Assembly: GCF_039545135.1 (NCBI RefSeq)
Contig: NZ_BAABRU010000002.1
Coordinates: 248,001-312,000, forward strand
Source of the DNA: Herpetosiphon gulosus
GTDB lineage: Bacteria; Chloroflexota; Chloroflexia; Chloroflexales; Herpetosiphonaceae
Length of the DNA stretch: 64,000 nucleotides
Direction: 5' to 3'
Below, piece after piece: positions 43,689-53,077 of the stretch. The notes beneath the pieces are model-generated. The model worked only from the letters and a program-made list of their open reading frames with translations. It was not told the DNA's origin and searched no databases. A program made the position numbers and the translations under genes. Numbering within the stretch: the first letter of the stretch is position 1; each line of letters opens with the position of its first letter.

Positions 43689-44603
43689 TTAGTCGCGAAT
43701 CCGCCGACCAGTCAATTTCAAAAACACATCTTCCAAGGTTGCAGCGCGAATCGTAAAGCCGCGTAGCTCGGTTTGTTGTTGCTCAACCAAGGCCATCAGC
43801 GCATTGGTGGTACGAGCAACGCCAGTTGAATAGAGCGTGGTGATGCCATCTTCATTTTGCACCCGCTCAACTGCTGGCAAGTTTGCCAACAACGCTTCAG
43901 GTAAGCGCTCATCATCGGAGAATTCCAACGCGGTTTCATTGAAGTTATCGTGAATCAGGGTTTGTGGTTTGCCCAAAGCGATAATTTTGCCATGATCAAC
44001 CACGGCCACCCGATCGCATAAACGCTCGGCTTCTTCCATATAGTGGGTAGTCAAAAAGACCGTCTTACCGCGTTTTTGCAAATTGGATACAACATCCCAC
44101 ATCGAGCGCCGCGCCTGTGGGTCTAGCCCAGTCGTTGGCTCATCGAGGAAGATAATGTCGGGATCATTAATCAAGGCAATTGCCACGGCAAGCCGTTGGC
44201 GTTGGCCACCTGAAAGATCTTTTGAGGCCGTGTTAACTTTTTCTTCTAGGTTAACCAAGCTAATCACTTCATCAACGGGCAGCGTATGTTTAAAAAACGA
44301 GGCAAATAATTTAACCAATTCGCGGGTGGTTAATTTTTGAAATAACGATGTTGTTTGTAGCTGAATTCCAATCCGTTGCTTGATTGGCTCGATATTCTTC
44401 AATACATCGTGACCCAAAACATGAATGTTGCCAGCGTCGGGCTTGCGTAAGCCCTCGATCATTTCGGTAGTTGTACTTTTGCCGGCACCGTTTGGCCCAA
44501 GCATCCCAAAGACCTCGCCCTTAGCTACTTCGAAGCTAATCCCATCGACGGCTCGCAAGGGGCCATAGATTTTTACGAGGTTCTCAACCTGAATTGCGGT
44601 CAT
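43689..44603 (-). CDS. ABC transporter ATP-binding protein (DrrA-like)
   Basis: The 304-residue ATPase has Walker A GPNGAGKST near 38, Q-loop IQLQTTSLF, signature LSGGQRQR near 134, Walker B DIIFLDEPTTGLD and H-loop LTTHYMEEAERLCD. The C-terminal 80 residues form the small extra domain of DrrA-type exporters. It drives the permease encoded directly downstream. It is the first gene of its operon, divergent from a methyltransferase gene. Confidence 0.93.
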   Translation of the reverse strand: MTAIQVENLVKIYGPLRAVDGISFEVAKGEVFGMLGPNGAGKSTTTEMIEGLRKPDAGNIHVLGHDVLKNIEPIKQRIGIQLQTTSLFQKLTTRELVKLFASFFKHTLPVDEVISLVNLEEKVNTASKDLSGGQRQRLAVAIALINDPDIIFLDEPTTGLDPQARRSMWDVVSNLQKRGKTVFLTTHYMEEAERLCDRVAVVDHGKIIALGKPQTLIHDNFNETALEFSDDERLPEALLANLPAVERVQNEDGITTLYSTGVARTTNALMALVEQQQTELRGFTIRAATLEDVFLKLTGRRIRD

Positions 44604-44751
44604 AGATTATTGCTCCACACACACCTAGCTAGCCGATTATTGCAAATCAGCATTGCATTGATCATCTTCTTGTGATAATTCTAGGTGATACTACGATATA
44701 TGATGAGGGTTCGTTGCGCATCGCCCTTAAGCATTAGAAGGAGCAAAGTCA

Positions 44752-45456
44752 ATGCATGAATCGGATCTTATTCGCCATTATGCCACTATTCCAGTTGGCA
44801 CAAGTTTTGTGCGGCCCGTTGATGTATTACATTTGCTTCAAAGCCAGCCGATTGCGGCCAAGCCTCGGGTATTTGATGTTGGTTGTGGGCAAGGCCAAGT
44901 CGCGATTGCCCTAGCCCAAGCTTGGCCCGATGCCGAAATTATTGCGATTGATATTTCGCCTGAGCAAATTGCCAAAGCACGTCAAGCCGCCACCCAAGCA
45001 GGCATCAACTCAATTCAGTTTGGGGTTGCCGATTGGCGTGAGTTTGATTTGCCGCGCAGCGGAGTCGATATTATTGTAGCAGCCCAAGTGATTCAATTTA
45101 TGCCCGATGAGCATGCCTTCGTGGAATATTTGGCTGATGCATTGGCGCTCGATGGCCAATTGCTCTTGCGCAGTGCTTTGTTACCCGAGGAAGAGCCAGG
45201 TCGCTCGTTTGTTGAGCAAGTTGTCCAACAATGGATTGCTCATTCAATTCGCTTTTATAGCGAACGCAATTTAACCGATTTGTTGCGTGAATGTGGGCTA
45301 AGCCGTTTGCGCATTGATAAAGAAGAAATGTGGCTGGACAATCTGCCCGCTGAGCGTCAAGCTAGCCTCAATCGTGCGCTACAACAGCATAACCTTGGTA
45401 TTGATGATGTGCAACAGTGGTTTTGGGCCGGAAGTATCGTTGGGGTGCGCCGTTGA
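44752..45456 (+). CDS. Class I SAM-dependent methyltransferase
   Basis: The 234-residue protein has SAM-binding motif I VFDVGCGQGQVAIALAQ near 40, motif II IIAIDISPEQI and a motif near AAQVIQFM. The substrate is unknown. AGAAGGAG precedes ATG 44752. It stands alone, ended by a strong shared hairpin at 45508, and is divergent from the exporter; a link between them is possible but not shown. Confidence 0.87.
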   Translation: MHESDLIRHYATIPVGTSFVRPVDVLHLLQSQPIAAKPRVFDVGCGQGQVAIALAQAWPDAEIIAIDISPEQIAKARQAATQAGINSIQFGVADWREFDLPRSGVDIIVAAQVIQFMPDEHAFVEYLADALALDGQLLLRSALLPEEEPGRSFVEQVVQQWIAHSIRFYSERNLTDLLRECGLSRLRIDKEEMWLDNLPAERQASLNRALQQHNLGIDDVQQWFWAGSIVGVRR

Positions 45457-45507
45457 ACGCAGACCAAGCCCACTGCCAATAGCCATTTTGCTATTTCCTT
45501 GGGCATT

Positions 45508-45556
45508 AAAACACCACACAGCATCTACGATATTTTTAAATGCTGTGTGGTGTTTT
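45508..45556. terminator. Bidirectional terminator, 17-bp perfect stem
   Basis: AAAACACCACACAGCAT (45508-45524) and its exact complement (45540-45556) give A/T-runs on both sides. It separates the methyltransferase gene from the convergent spoVR gene. Confidence 0.88.
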
Positions 45557-45562
45557 GGTTGC

Positions 45563-47065
45563 TTAATCAATGCGGCGTTCGCTGTATTCTTTACCGTCGA
45601 AGGTCAATAAACGTTTTTTATCATCGAGTACTGTTTCAAGATTGACCGGACGTGTCCAGATTGTATGAATATGCTTGAGCGTGTCACGAGCATAATCCAT
45701 GCGCAAATCGCTGCCTTCATGGCGATGGCGCAAATACAATTCACCACGATTATTGTAATTGCCATCTTCAACATAAATATAAGGTTGGCCGAAATTGGTC
45801 AAACCACTGAGTAATTGTGATTTAATTGCCCCAAAATCGCGATTGACGATTTCATACAAATCGGTGTCATTATTGTGTTTGAACGTAAATAATTTGTTCT
45901 CGACGCAAAATTCAGGCGTAAGAAACTCGTCGAGAAAGGTAATATCGTTATGGAAACGCCGCACCTCGAAGACTTTTTCCAAGCCTTTGCCAAGCTTAAG
46001 ATCCCATTCGCGCTTCTCGCGCATATCGTCGCATTGCTCCCAATCCTTGCCAAAGCGCCCGCGATTCCAACGATCTTCGATATCGCGCAGGAGCAGCAAA
46101 CCCAAACGATAGGGGTTTAGTCGGCCTGGATGGGCTGCCACAATCCCCGCGTGATGGTCGGCAAAATCGATAATTTCCGAAGTTTCGGCGGCGTGAGTGG
46201 TCATAATCCGGCTATGCCAAAAGCTGGCCCAACCTTCATTGATAATTTTGGTCATGCCTTGTGGAGCGAAGTAATAGGCCTCGTCGCGCACAATTTCCAA
46301 AATATTATGCTGCCAACGATCAAGCGGCGCATAATTCATCAAGAACAACAGCACATCCTTTTGCGGATTCTCAGGGAATTTACGCATTTTTTGCTGTTCT
46401 TCTAAGAGTTTTTCGCGTTGCTGGCGTAAAAATTCTGGTGGATTAATAAAATCCTTCATATACGAACGTTCAAACGGCAGACCTTCAGCAACTTCAATAT
46501 CGTCATCTTCAACGATTGGTTGGCTGGTTTGGGCTTCTGGGCGATTAATGTATGGTGAATGATAATCGATTAAGTTCTCAATTGATAAACAGGTATCAAT
46601 AAATGCTTCAACCGTTTCGTAGCCATAACGGTCGATATAGCGTTGTATTCGTCCGGCATGATTGGCCATGGTATCGAGCATTTTACGATTGGTTGGAGCA
46701 AACCACATATTATTCTTGAAGAAATCGGCATGACCTGCAACGTGCGCCATCACCGTTTTCTGATCAACAATCATATTGCCTTCGAGCAAATAGGCATAAA
46801 CTGGATTCGTATTAATCACCATTTCATAAATGATGCTTAACCCATACACATGCCCCTTAATTAATTGATCATATTCCATTCCGAAGCGCCAATGTGGGTA
46901 ACGCGTTGGAAATCCACCCATCGCAGCAACTTCATAGAGTGTATTATAATCAAGGATCTGATAAACAATTGGGTAGTAATCGAGACCATAACGTTTGGCA
47001 TGGCCATCAATTTGCTCCCAAGCTTTTTGTAAGTTGAGGGGTAAATCGTTGTTGCTGAGTGGCAT
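45563..47065 (-). CDS. spoVR: SpoVR family protein
   Basis: This 500-residue soluble protein shows SpoVR family marks: [26 protein letters not shown] (split as [15 protein letters not shown] and LYEVAAMGG), [23 protein letters not shown]-like [10 protein letters not shown] and [13 protein letters not shown]. SpoVR is needed for spore cortex formation in Bacillus, but its homologues in non-sporulating bacteria co-occur with PrkA and YhbH/YeaH in stress responses. The same trio is here, all on the minus strand in the order prkA-yhbH-spoVR, with a four-helix-bundle gene inserted before spoVR. Its molecular activity is unknown. Confidence 0.93.
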   Translation of the reverse strand: MPLSNNDLPLNLQKAWEQIDGHAKRYGLDYYPIVYQILDYNTLYEVAAMGGFPTRYPHWRFGMEYDQLIKGHVYGLSIIYEMVINTNPVYAYLLEGNMIVDQKTVMAHVAGHADFFKNNMWFAPTNRKMLDTMANHAGRIQRYIDRYGYETVEAFIDTCLSIENLIDYHSPYINRPEAQTSQPIVEDDDIEVAEGLPFERSYMKDFINPPEFLRQQREKLLEEQQKMRKFPENPQKDVLLFLMNYAPLDRWQHNILEIVRDEAYYFAPQGMTKIINEGWASFWHSRIMTTHAAETSEIIDFADHHAGIVAAHPGRLNPYRLGLLLLRDIEDRWNRGRFGKDWEQCDDMREKREWDLKLGKGLEKVFEVRRFHNDITFLDEFLTPEFCVENKLFTFKHNNDTDLYEIVNRDFGAIKSQLLSGLTNFGQPYIYVEDGNYNNRGELYLRHRHEGSDLRMDYARDTLKHIHTIWTRPVNLETVLDDKKRLLTFDGKEYSERRID

Positions 47066-47078
47066 AGAACCTCTCTTT

Positions 47079-47113
47079 GAAAGTCAGAAGGCAAAAATCA
47101 AAAATCAGAAGGC
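47079..47113 (-). repeat. Left inverted copy of TTTTGATTTTTGACTTCTGCC repeat
   Basis: On the minus strand this reads GCCTTCTGATTTTTGATTTTT followed by GCCTTCTGACTTTC. It is the inverted counterpart of the two copies at 47587-47611 and 47681-47715. The copies bracket the four-helix-bundle gene. Confidence 0.6.
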
Positions 47114-47144
47114 GAGATCTAAAAAATATAATGAAGGAATGAAA

Positions 47145-47516
47145 TTAAACGGAAGTATCGGGACTAGAATGTTGTTTTTTACGTTTAATAACGGTAACAA
47201 AAATAGCGATTAATTGCTGAACTTCATCAACGAGATGATTACATTGCCGATGATTTAATAGCGTTGATTCTTGCAGTAATTCAAGCCAATAACGCGTTTC
47301 TTCTAGTTCTTGTAAAGCGATATTGGTTTTCGAAATAAATTCAGCCGCTGAACGAGCACGGCAAGCTTCACGATAGTTAGCCCCAACAGAGGTTCCTGAA
47401 CGGAGAATTTGTTGAGCCAGAACTCGCCCTGCTAGTGAATTAGGGATGAAATTAACTAATTGAATAATGTGCAGAGCAAACTGTTTCGTGCGTGCTTGTA
47501 AATCTTGCCGCTCCAT
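47145..47516 (-). CDS. Four-helix-bundle protein (23S rRNA intervening-sequence family)
   Basis: The 123-residue all-helical protein shows the family marks QILRSGTSVGANYREACRARS and FISKTNIALQELEETRYWLELL. Such proteins are encoded in 23S rRNA intervening sequences or scattered in genomes; the related Avd subunit works with diversity-generating reverse transcriptases, but no reverse transcriptase is here. The gene sits between spoVR and yhbH, which are normally adjacent, and lies between inverted repeats, so it looks like a small inserted module. Its function is unknown. Codon use is more AT-rich than in its neighbours. Confidence 0.85.
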   Translation of the reverse strand: MERQDLQARTKQFALHIIQLVNFIPNSLAGRVLAQQILRSGTSVGANYREACRARSAAEFISKTNIALQELEETRYWLELLQESTLLNHRQCNHLVDEVQQLIAIFVTVIKRKKQHSSPDTSV

Positions 47517-47534
47517 TCTTGCCTCTCTGCTGTG

Positions 47535-47591
47535 AAAATACGAACATGAATAAAGATGATTATGTTGATCAAGTATGCATGTTCGTATTTT
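47535..47591. promoter_or_regulatory. 14-bp inverted repeat upstream of four-helix-bundle gene
   Basis: AAAATACGAACATG (47535-47548) and CATGTTCGTATTTT (47578-47591) match exactly around a 29-nt loop. It lies 19 bp before the gene start and could be an operator, a leader hairpin or an end of the inserted unit. Confidence 0.5.
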
Positions 47592-47715
47592 GATTTTTGA
47601 CTTCTGCCTTCTCTAATTGTCTTACTACTATGTGAATAATACAAATATACAACTTAAATGACTAATTTAAGCATATATTTATATTTTGATTTTTGACTTC
47701 TGCCTTTTGACTTTC
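47587..47715 (+). repeat. Two direct copies of TTTTGATTTTTGACTTCTGCC repeat
   Basis: Copies lie at 47587-47611 and 47681-47715; the second runs on as TTTTGACTTTC and reaches the yhbH stop. Both are inverted with respect to the copy at 47079-47113. Between them is AT-rich sequence with no gene. Confidence 0.6.
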
Positions 47716-48818
47716 TATTTGCCTTTCCCTAAAAAGGCTTTGATTGCATTGTAAATATCGTCGCGATCGGCAATTTCGGAAACGACCATGGTTTCATTGG
47801 CTCGAAAATTTTCGTTCAGATCATGGGCAAAACGCCCAGATCCATACAATGAACGCACTTGGCCGTAACAGAAAAGGTTGACTTTGGGCAAAATTTGGTT
47901 GCGCAGTAGCTCAACACACTCACGCGTATCGCCACCGCCCCAGTTATCGCCATCGGAAAAATGGAAGGGATAAATATTCCACTCGTCGGGCGAATAATGC
48001 TCCTCGATCAGTTTCAACACCAAGCGATAGGCCGACGAAATTTTGGTTCCGCCACCCTCGCGGATGCGATAGAAAATATCCTGAGTGACCTCTTTAGCCG
48101 CTGCGTCGTGCACGATGTAGCGCATTTCCAGATGTTTGTATTGGGAACGCAGCCAGGTTTCAATCCAAAATGCAGTTACCCGTACCAACTCCTTTTGCTC
48201 CTGACCCATCGAGCCAGAAACATCCATGCTGTAGATGATCACGGCGTTGCTTTCAGGCATTTCGGTGGTTTTCCAGGTGCGAAAGCGCATGTCATCGCGA
48301 ATTGGCACCACCACCGGATCATCAGGATCGTACTGACCAGAGGCGACTTGGCGTTTGAGGGCTTCGCGGAAGGAGCGTTTGAAGTGGCGCAGCGAGTTTG
48401 GGCCAACCTTGGTAATGCCCGAATATTTATCTTTTTGCGAGATAATATTCTTGCTACCTTTGGGTTGGATATTGGGCAATTGTAGTTCTTCGCCCAACAA
48501 CTGCGCCAGTTCTTCGATGGTCATTTCGACATCAAGCGAATGTTGGCCCGAATCTTCGCCAGCCTCGCCTGCACCTGGTTGCGAGCCATCGCCGCGCCCG
48601 ATCGGGTCGCCGTTATCGCCCTCGCCCTGCCCAACCCCACCTTGATTTTTGCCAAAGCGAAAGCGTGGTAAGTCGATTGATGGCACAGGAATCGAGACCA
48701 AGCGTTTACCTTGGCGGCCAATCATCTCGCCGTGGGAAATATATTTGCGTAGATCTTTCTTAATTTTGCCCCGCACAATTTGGCGGAAGCGATTGAGATC
48801 ACGTTCAACTCGTTGCAT
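47715..48818 (-). CDS. yhbH: YhbH/YeaH family protein (DUF444)
   Basis: ATG 48818 follows GGTGAG and starts MQRVERDLNRFRQIVRGKIKK, the typical family N-terminus; a TTG at 48857 would add 13 residues. The 367-residue protein has a Gly/Glu-rich linker at about 70-105 and a von Willebrand-like segment with IYSMDVSGSMGQEQKE (MIDAS-like DxSxS). It accompanies PrkA and SpoVR in the conserved stress cluster. Its biochemical role is not known. It lies 81 bp after prkA, with a hairpin between them. Confidence 0.93.
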   Translation of the reverse strand: MQRVERDLNRFRQIVRGKIKKDLRKYISHGEMIGRQGKRLVSIPVPSIDLPRFRFGKNQGGVGQGEGDNGDPIGRGDGSQPGAGEAGEDSGQHSLDVEMTIEELAQLLGEELQLPNIQPKGSKNIISQKDKYSGITKVGPNSLRHFKRSFREALKRQVASGQYDPDDPVVVPIRDDMRFRTWKTTEMPESNAVIIYSMDVSGSMGQEQKELVRVTAFWIETWLRSQYKHLEMRYIVHDAAAKEVTQDIFYRIREGGGTKISSAYRLVLKLIEEHYSPDEWNIYPFHFSDGDNWGGGDTRECVELLRNQILPKVNLFCYGQVRSLYGSGRFAHDLNENFRANETMVVSEIADRDDIYNAIKAFLGKGK

Positions 48819-48858
48819 AGGCTCACCGTTGATTGTTAGTGGAAGGAACGCACCCAAG

Positions 48859-48887
48859 CGAACGGATGCCTGATCGAACCCGTTCGC
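48859..48887 (-). promoter_or_regulatory. prkA-yhbH intercistronic hairpin
   Basis: GCGAACGG (48859-48866) and CCGTTCGC (48880-48887) pair perfectly over 8 bp around a 13-nt loop. No T-run follows on the minus strand. It lies between the prkA stop (48899) and the yhbH start (48818), like the hairpins in clpP-clpX and the Rieske operon. Confidence 0.5.
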
Positions 48888-48898
48888 TGTGTCCGAGC

Positions 48899-50977
48899 CT
48901 ACTTGCGCTGAGTCGCATCGCCACGAGCGAAAATACTCGCGACATAATTCAGCACATCGGTAGCACTTTGATCGTTATAGCCAAAATCGCGAATTAAGCG
49001 GGTTTTGACTACATCGATTTTTTCTTGAGTATCTTTATCGACAACGCTTGAAACTAAACTGGTTAGCTTGATGCTGTCTTTTTGATCCTCAAAGAGTTTT
49101 AATTCCAAGGCCCGATGAAGTCGTTCATTCGTGCGATAATCAAAGGTTTTGCCTTCGATTGCTAATGCTCCGATGTAATTCATAATTTCGCGCCGGAAAT
49201 CATCTTTACGATTATCGGGAATATCGATCTTTTCTTCGATCGAGCGCATTAGCCGTTCATCTGGCTCTTCGTAGGCTCCAGTGAATTTATTACGCACTTT
49301 TTCACGTTGGGTGTAGGCTTTGATATTGTCGATGTAATTGGCGCACAAACGCTTGATGGCCTCTTCATCAGCAGAAATAGCGCGTTGAACTTCATTTTTA
49401 ACAATATCAGCGTACTCTTCCTTGACGATTGCCAGTAATTCACGATAACGTTTACGATCTTCTTCATTGGTAATTAATGAGTGAGTTTTGAGGCCACTTT
49501 CTAGCTCATTCATCACCATAAATGGATTGATTCCGCCATCACTTTGGTAATTGACCAAGGCATTACTAATTTTGTCTTGAATATAGCGTGGTGAGATGCC
49601 TTCCATGCCTTCACGTCGTGATTCTTTGCGCAATTCTTTGATATTATCTTCAGTGAAGCCAGGCAATGATTTCCCATTGTAGAGCTTCATCTTTTGCAAT
49701 AAAGTCAAGTTTGCGCGTTTTGGTTCTTCAAGCCGGGTTAAAATCGCCCACATCGCAGCAACTTCAATCGTATGTGGCGCGATGTGTACTCGTACATTCT
49801 CCGAATTGAAATCCTTTTCGTAAATTCGAATTTCATCACGCAATCGCGTAATATATGGAATATCAATTCGTACAGTACGATCTTTTAGGGCTTCCATAAA
49901 CTCATTATTTTCAAGTTTACGGAATTCTGGTTCATTTGTATGCCCAACGATAACTTCATCGATATGAGTTTGCGCAAATTTCTTCGATTTAATCCGATGC
50001 TCTTGTGAAGCACCGAGTAAATCGTATAAAAATGCTGTGTCGAGCTTAAGCATTTCAACAAACTCAATAATGCCACGATTGGCAATATTAAATTCACCGT
50101 CGAAGCTAAATGCCCGTGGATCGCTATCAGAACCATAAATAGCAATCTTGCGATAATTGATATCGCCAGTTAATTCAGTGCTATCTTGATTCTTTTCATC
50201 CTTTGGTTGAAATGTACCGATACCGACGCGATCTTGTTCAGAAAAGACAAAGCGACGCACCCGGACATGGCGCAGCACTTTGGCAAAATCGCCATTGTAA
50301 CGGCGCATCAAATCGCGGAAATTATAGCGACAAGAAGGATCAAGATCGCCACTAATCGTAATATGATCGTCTGGTTCGAGGTTGGCATTGAATTCATTTA
50401 AAAATGCTTCGCGCATTTCCATCGGAATCAAGTGCAGTGGATCTTCGTGCATTGGGCAGGGGTCCCAATCGGCATCCTTTACTTTACCAGCATCGAGATC
50501 TTCGATATCGCCTAAAAACCAATCGAACGTATACAGCGCACCTTCCTCACTGCGTGAATAGCGTTCGAGACCACGTTTCAGTCGGCGGGCGATGGTTGAT
50601 TTGGCTGAGCCAACTGGACCATGCAGCAACAACACCCGTTTTTCTGTGCCATAGCCGTGAGCCGCAGCCTTGAAAAAATTAACCAAGCGCATTAATGGGA
50701 TTTCCAAGCCAAAGATGGCATCTTGCTCGTCAAATTCGTTGGTGGTAAAGAAGTTATAACGAATTAACTTCTTCTTGGCATCGATGAACTCTTCCAAGCC
50801 ATACGACATAATCATGTCGTAGATCCGTTGGAAGGCATTGCGGGTGACCTTAGGATTACTGGCCACGATGTCCAAGTAATCCTGGAAAGAGCCAGCCCAA
50901 TTGAGATTCTGATAGTTTTGCTGATCTTGTAAGGTACTCAGCAAGGACATCAGTTGCGAGCCGGAGGGAGTCGTCAT
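48899..50977 (-). CDS. prkA: PrkA-family serine protein kinase / AAA protein
   Basis: The 692-residue protein has a P-loop in [17 protein letters not shown] near residue 110, the AAA-like ATPase with [13 protein letters not shown], and the C-terminal PrkA domain ([39 protein letters not shown]). PrkA proteins were described as serine kinases in Bacillus and more recently as AAA proteins linked to stress or sporulation. SD GGAGG precedes ATG 50977. It leads the prkA-yhbH-spoVR cluster. An upstream leader with a CCGCC/GGCGG hairpin (50997-51010) precedes it. Confidence 0.95.
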   Translation of the reverse strand: MTTPSGSQLMSLLSTLQDQQNYQNLNWAGSFQDYLDIVASNPKVTRNAFQRIYDMIMSYGLEEFIDAKKKLIRYNFFTTNEFDEQDAIFGLEIPLMRLVNFFKAAAHGYGTEKRVLLLHGPVGSAKSTIARRLKRGLERYSRSEEGALYTFDWFLGDIEDLDAGKVKDADWDPCPMHEDPLHLIPMEMREAFLNEFNANLEPDDHITISGDLDPSCRYNFRDLMRRYNGDFAKVLRHVRVRRFVFSEQDRVGIGTFQPKDEKNQDSTELTGDINYRKIAIYGSDSDPRAFSFDGEFNIANRGIIEFVEMLKLDTAFLYDLLGASQEHRIKSKKFAQTHIDEVIVGHTNEPEFRKLENNEFMEALKDRTVRIDIPYITRLRDEIRIYEKDFNSENVRVHIAPHTIEVAAMWAILTRLEEPKRANLTLLQKMKLYNGKSLPGFTEDNIKELRKESRREGMEGISPRYIQDKISNALVNYQSDGGINPFMVMNELESGLKTHSLITNEEDRKRYRELLAIVKEEYADIVKNEVQRAISADEEAIKRLCANYIDNIKAYTQREKVRNKFTGAYEEPDERLMRSIEEKIDIPDNRKDDFRREIMNYIGALAIEGKTFDYRTNERLHRALELKLFEDQKDSIKLTSLVSSVVDKDTQEKIDVVKTRLIRDFGYNDQSATDVLNYVASIFARGDATQRK

Positions 50978-51493
50978 AGTTGGCCTCCTACATCACCGCC
51001 ACGCGGCGGGAACAGAGCGACGACGGAGGGGTGGGGTCCGCCGATAGATACCGAGGAACGCGGACAAAGCCGACTGAAAATGAGCCAACACCAAAGCACG
51101 GCAATTGTTCTGGCAGGTTGATAAGCTTTGTGAATATGTACTGCCAGAGGATGGTTTAAGAGGAAGTGCCGTTGCTACTTCGGCTTTTCAATTATAGCAA
51201 TCGCAAGATTCAGCGTCAAGAAACAAATGTGCCGCAAAAGTCCCGTTTTTATGGCCTACTCAAGGGTAATTACTTGGCTTTAGGCTTACTACCTTGGGTA
51301 GCTTGCATGCTCAAAACTGCCTATAACCGCCGCGAATTTCTCTTAACATTTGTTCATCCAATGCCTCTTGCATTTGTGCATCACTCTCGCTATTATTTAT
51401 GAACGAAATTCATAAATAAAGTTTGCGGCGAACAAACTCAACATTTTCAATGAACAATGATTTAACAACGGCAATAGAGCCTGGAGGTGGCAC
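50978..51493. other. 516-bp divergent intergenic region between prkA and P450
   Basis: The left part is the GC-rich prkA leader. The right part has an 11-bp perfect hairpin TTATTTATGAA/TTCATAAATAA (51393-51403 / 51409-51419, loop CGAAA) and GTTTG/CAAAC just after it, both upstream of the P450 gene. A 78-codon frame from GTG 51166 has poor codon use and is not called. Confidence 0.5.
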
Positions 51494-52873
51494 ATGACGG
51501 TTAAGATGTTACCTGGCCCCAAAGGAACGCGCCTCGGTGGCAGTCGACGCGATTTACATAAATATGGCCCATTGGGCTTTTTCGAATATCTGGCTAGTTT
51601 TGGCGATTTCACCACCTGTCGCATGGGGCCGTTTCGAGTCTATCTGGTCAATGATCCAGCAGGGATTCAAGAGCTGCTGGTGACCAATCGCGATAAGGTG
51701 CGCAAAAATGGCGGCGATCGCGAGTTGCTTTCGCGCTTTTTAGGCAATGGTTTGCTCAGCAATGATGGCGCTGATCACCAAAAGCAGCGCAAACTAGTCC
51801 AGCCTGCATTTCATATGAAACGCATTCAGGCCTACGCTGAAACCATGGTTGAGCATACCCAAGCCATGCTCGAACGCTGGCATGATGGCGCGATTCTGGA
51901 TATGGATCAGGCCATGATGGAATTGACCCTGACGATTGTGACCAAAACCCTCTTCAATGCCGATATCAGCGAACAAGAAGTACGCCAAGTTAGCCAAGCC
52001 ATGGAAGATATTCAGGTTAACTTTACAATCATCTCGGAGCAAAGTTTGCCGTTGCCTCGCTGGATTCCAACGCGGGCTAATCGGGCGCTGGAACATGCCA
52101 GCAAACAAATCGATCAAGTGGTGCAGCGGGTGATTCGTGAGCGCCGTGCCAGTGGCGAGGATACTGGTGATCTCTTGTCGATGTTGTTGCTTTCAATCGA
52201 CGATGGCAATGGTCAAGGTATGACTGACCAACAAGTGCGGGATGAAGTGGTAACGCTGTTTTTAGCTGGCCACGAAACTACTGCCAATACCTTAACCTGG
52301 TGTAGCTACTTGCTGAGCCAAGCTCCAGAGGTGCGCCAACGCCTGCAAGCCGAAGTTGATGAGGTATTACAAGGTCGCCCAGTGACCTTGCAAGATTTGC
52401 AAAAATTGCCCTATACTGAAATGGTGATCAAAGAAACCTTACGCATGTATCCGCCTGCTTATGCCTTGAGTGCGCGAGTGCCAACTGAAAATATTACCGT
52501 GCTTGGCCAAACGATCACCCCTCGCCAAGCAGCCATGGTTTCACCCTATGCCATGCATCATAATCCGCGCTATTGGCCTGAACCAGAGCGCTTCGATCCT
52601 GAGCGATTTAGCTCGGATCAAGAACGCGCCCGCCATAAATATGCCTATATTCCCTTTGGGGCTGGCTCACGGGTGTGCATTGGCAACGTTTTTGCCATGA
52701 TGGAAGCCCAATTATTGCTGGCGACAATTATGCAGCATTACGATTTCACACTTGATCCAACCCAGCGGGTCGAGTACGATCCTCAAATTACCCTAGGCGT
52801 GAAACATGGCTTGCGAGTACGTTTGGCTCAACGTCAGCCAGTTGAGCAAAGCCTTGAATTTGCAAAAAGCTGA
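51494..52873 (+). CDS. Cytochrome P450
   Basis: The 459-residue monooxygenase has the I-helix motif AGHETTANT near 260, ExxR in KETLRMYPP and the heme-binding Cys in FGAGSRVCIGNVFA near 395-408. It has no membrane anchor, so it is soluble and needs ferredoxin and reductase encoded elsewhere. The overall layout resembles the CYP102/CYP4-like fatty-acid or terpenoid hydroxylases of bacteria; the substrate is unknown. GGAGG precedes ATG 51494. It stands alone before tRNA-Val. Confidence 0.94.
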   Translation: MTVKMLPGPKGTRLGGSRRDLHKYGPLGFFEYLASFGDFTTCRMGPFRVYLVNDPAGIQELLVTNRDKVRKNGGDRELLSRFLGNGLLSNDGADHQKQRKLVQPAFHMKRIQAYAETMVEHTQAMLERWHDGAILDMDQAMMELTLTIVTKTLFNADISEQEVRQVSQAMEDIQVNFTIISEQSLPLPRWIPTRANRALEHASKQIDQVVQRVIRERRASGEDTGDLLSMLLLSIDDGNGQGMTDQQVRDEVVTLFLAGHETTANTLTWCSYLLSQAPEVRQRLQAEVDEVLQGRPVTLQDLQKLPYTEMVIKETLRMYPPAYALSARVPTENITVLGQTITPRQAAMVSPYAMHHNPRYWPEPERFDPERFSSDQERARHKYAYIPFGAGSRVCIGNVFAMMEAQLLLATIMQHYDFTLDPTQRVEYDPQITLGVKHGLRVRLAQRQPVEQSLEFAKS

Positions 52874-52888
52874 GAGCTATGGTAGTAT
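52860..52888 (+). promoter_or_regulatory. Promoter of tRNA-Val
   Basis: TTGCAA (52860-52865) and TAGTAT (52883-52888) are 17 bp apart, 13 bp before the tRNA 5' end, and overlap the P450 stop codon. Confidence 0.6.
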
Positions 52889-52900
52889 ACGCGGGCGCGT

Positions 52901-52977
52901 GGGCAGTTAGCTCAGTTGGTTAGAGCGCCACGTTGACATCGTGGAGGTCACTGGTTCGAGTCCAGTACCGCCCACCA
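52901..52977 (+). tRNA. tRNA-Val (anticodon GAC)
   Basis: The D arm is GCTC-AGTTGGTTA-GAGC, the anticodon arm CCACG-TTGACAT-CGTGG (anticodon GAC, codon GUC), the T arm ACTGG-TTCGAGT-CCAGT, and CCA is encoded. The acceptor stem GGGCAGT/ACCGCCC has an A5-C68 mismatch; the common form is GGGCGGT. Confidence 0.96.
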
Positions 52978-52983
52978 CTCGCA

Positions 52984-53010
52984 AATCGCCCTCCACGAGG
53001 GCGATTTTTT
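52984..53010 (+). terminator. Terminator after tRNA-Val
   Basis: AATCGCCCTC pairs perfectly with GAGGGCGATT around CAC, with a T-run to 53010. Confidence 0.88.
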
Positions 53011-53077
53011 GTTTGTGTAGGTTTTTGCGGTGGTTTAGCCCTTTGAGAGTAGCAACAATCTAGCAAGGAGTTCTGGC

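Noticed and set aside
47145-47516. Four-helix-bundle gene as the Avd subunit of a diversity-generating retroelement
   Set aside because: No reverse transcriptase, template repeat or variable target gene is found nearby.
47961-48485. 174-codon + strand frame
   Set aside because: Antisense of yhbH, with no SD or recognisable domain.
51166-51402. 78-codon frame from GTG in the prkA-P450 gap
   Set aside because: Poor SD spacing, unusual composition and no motif; kept only as part of the intergenic description.
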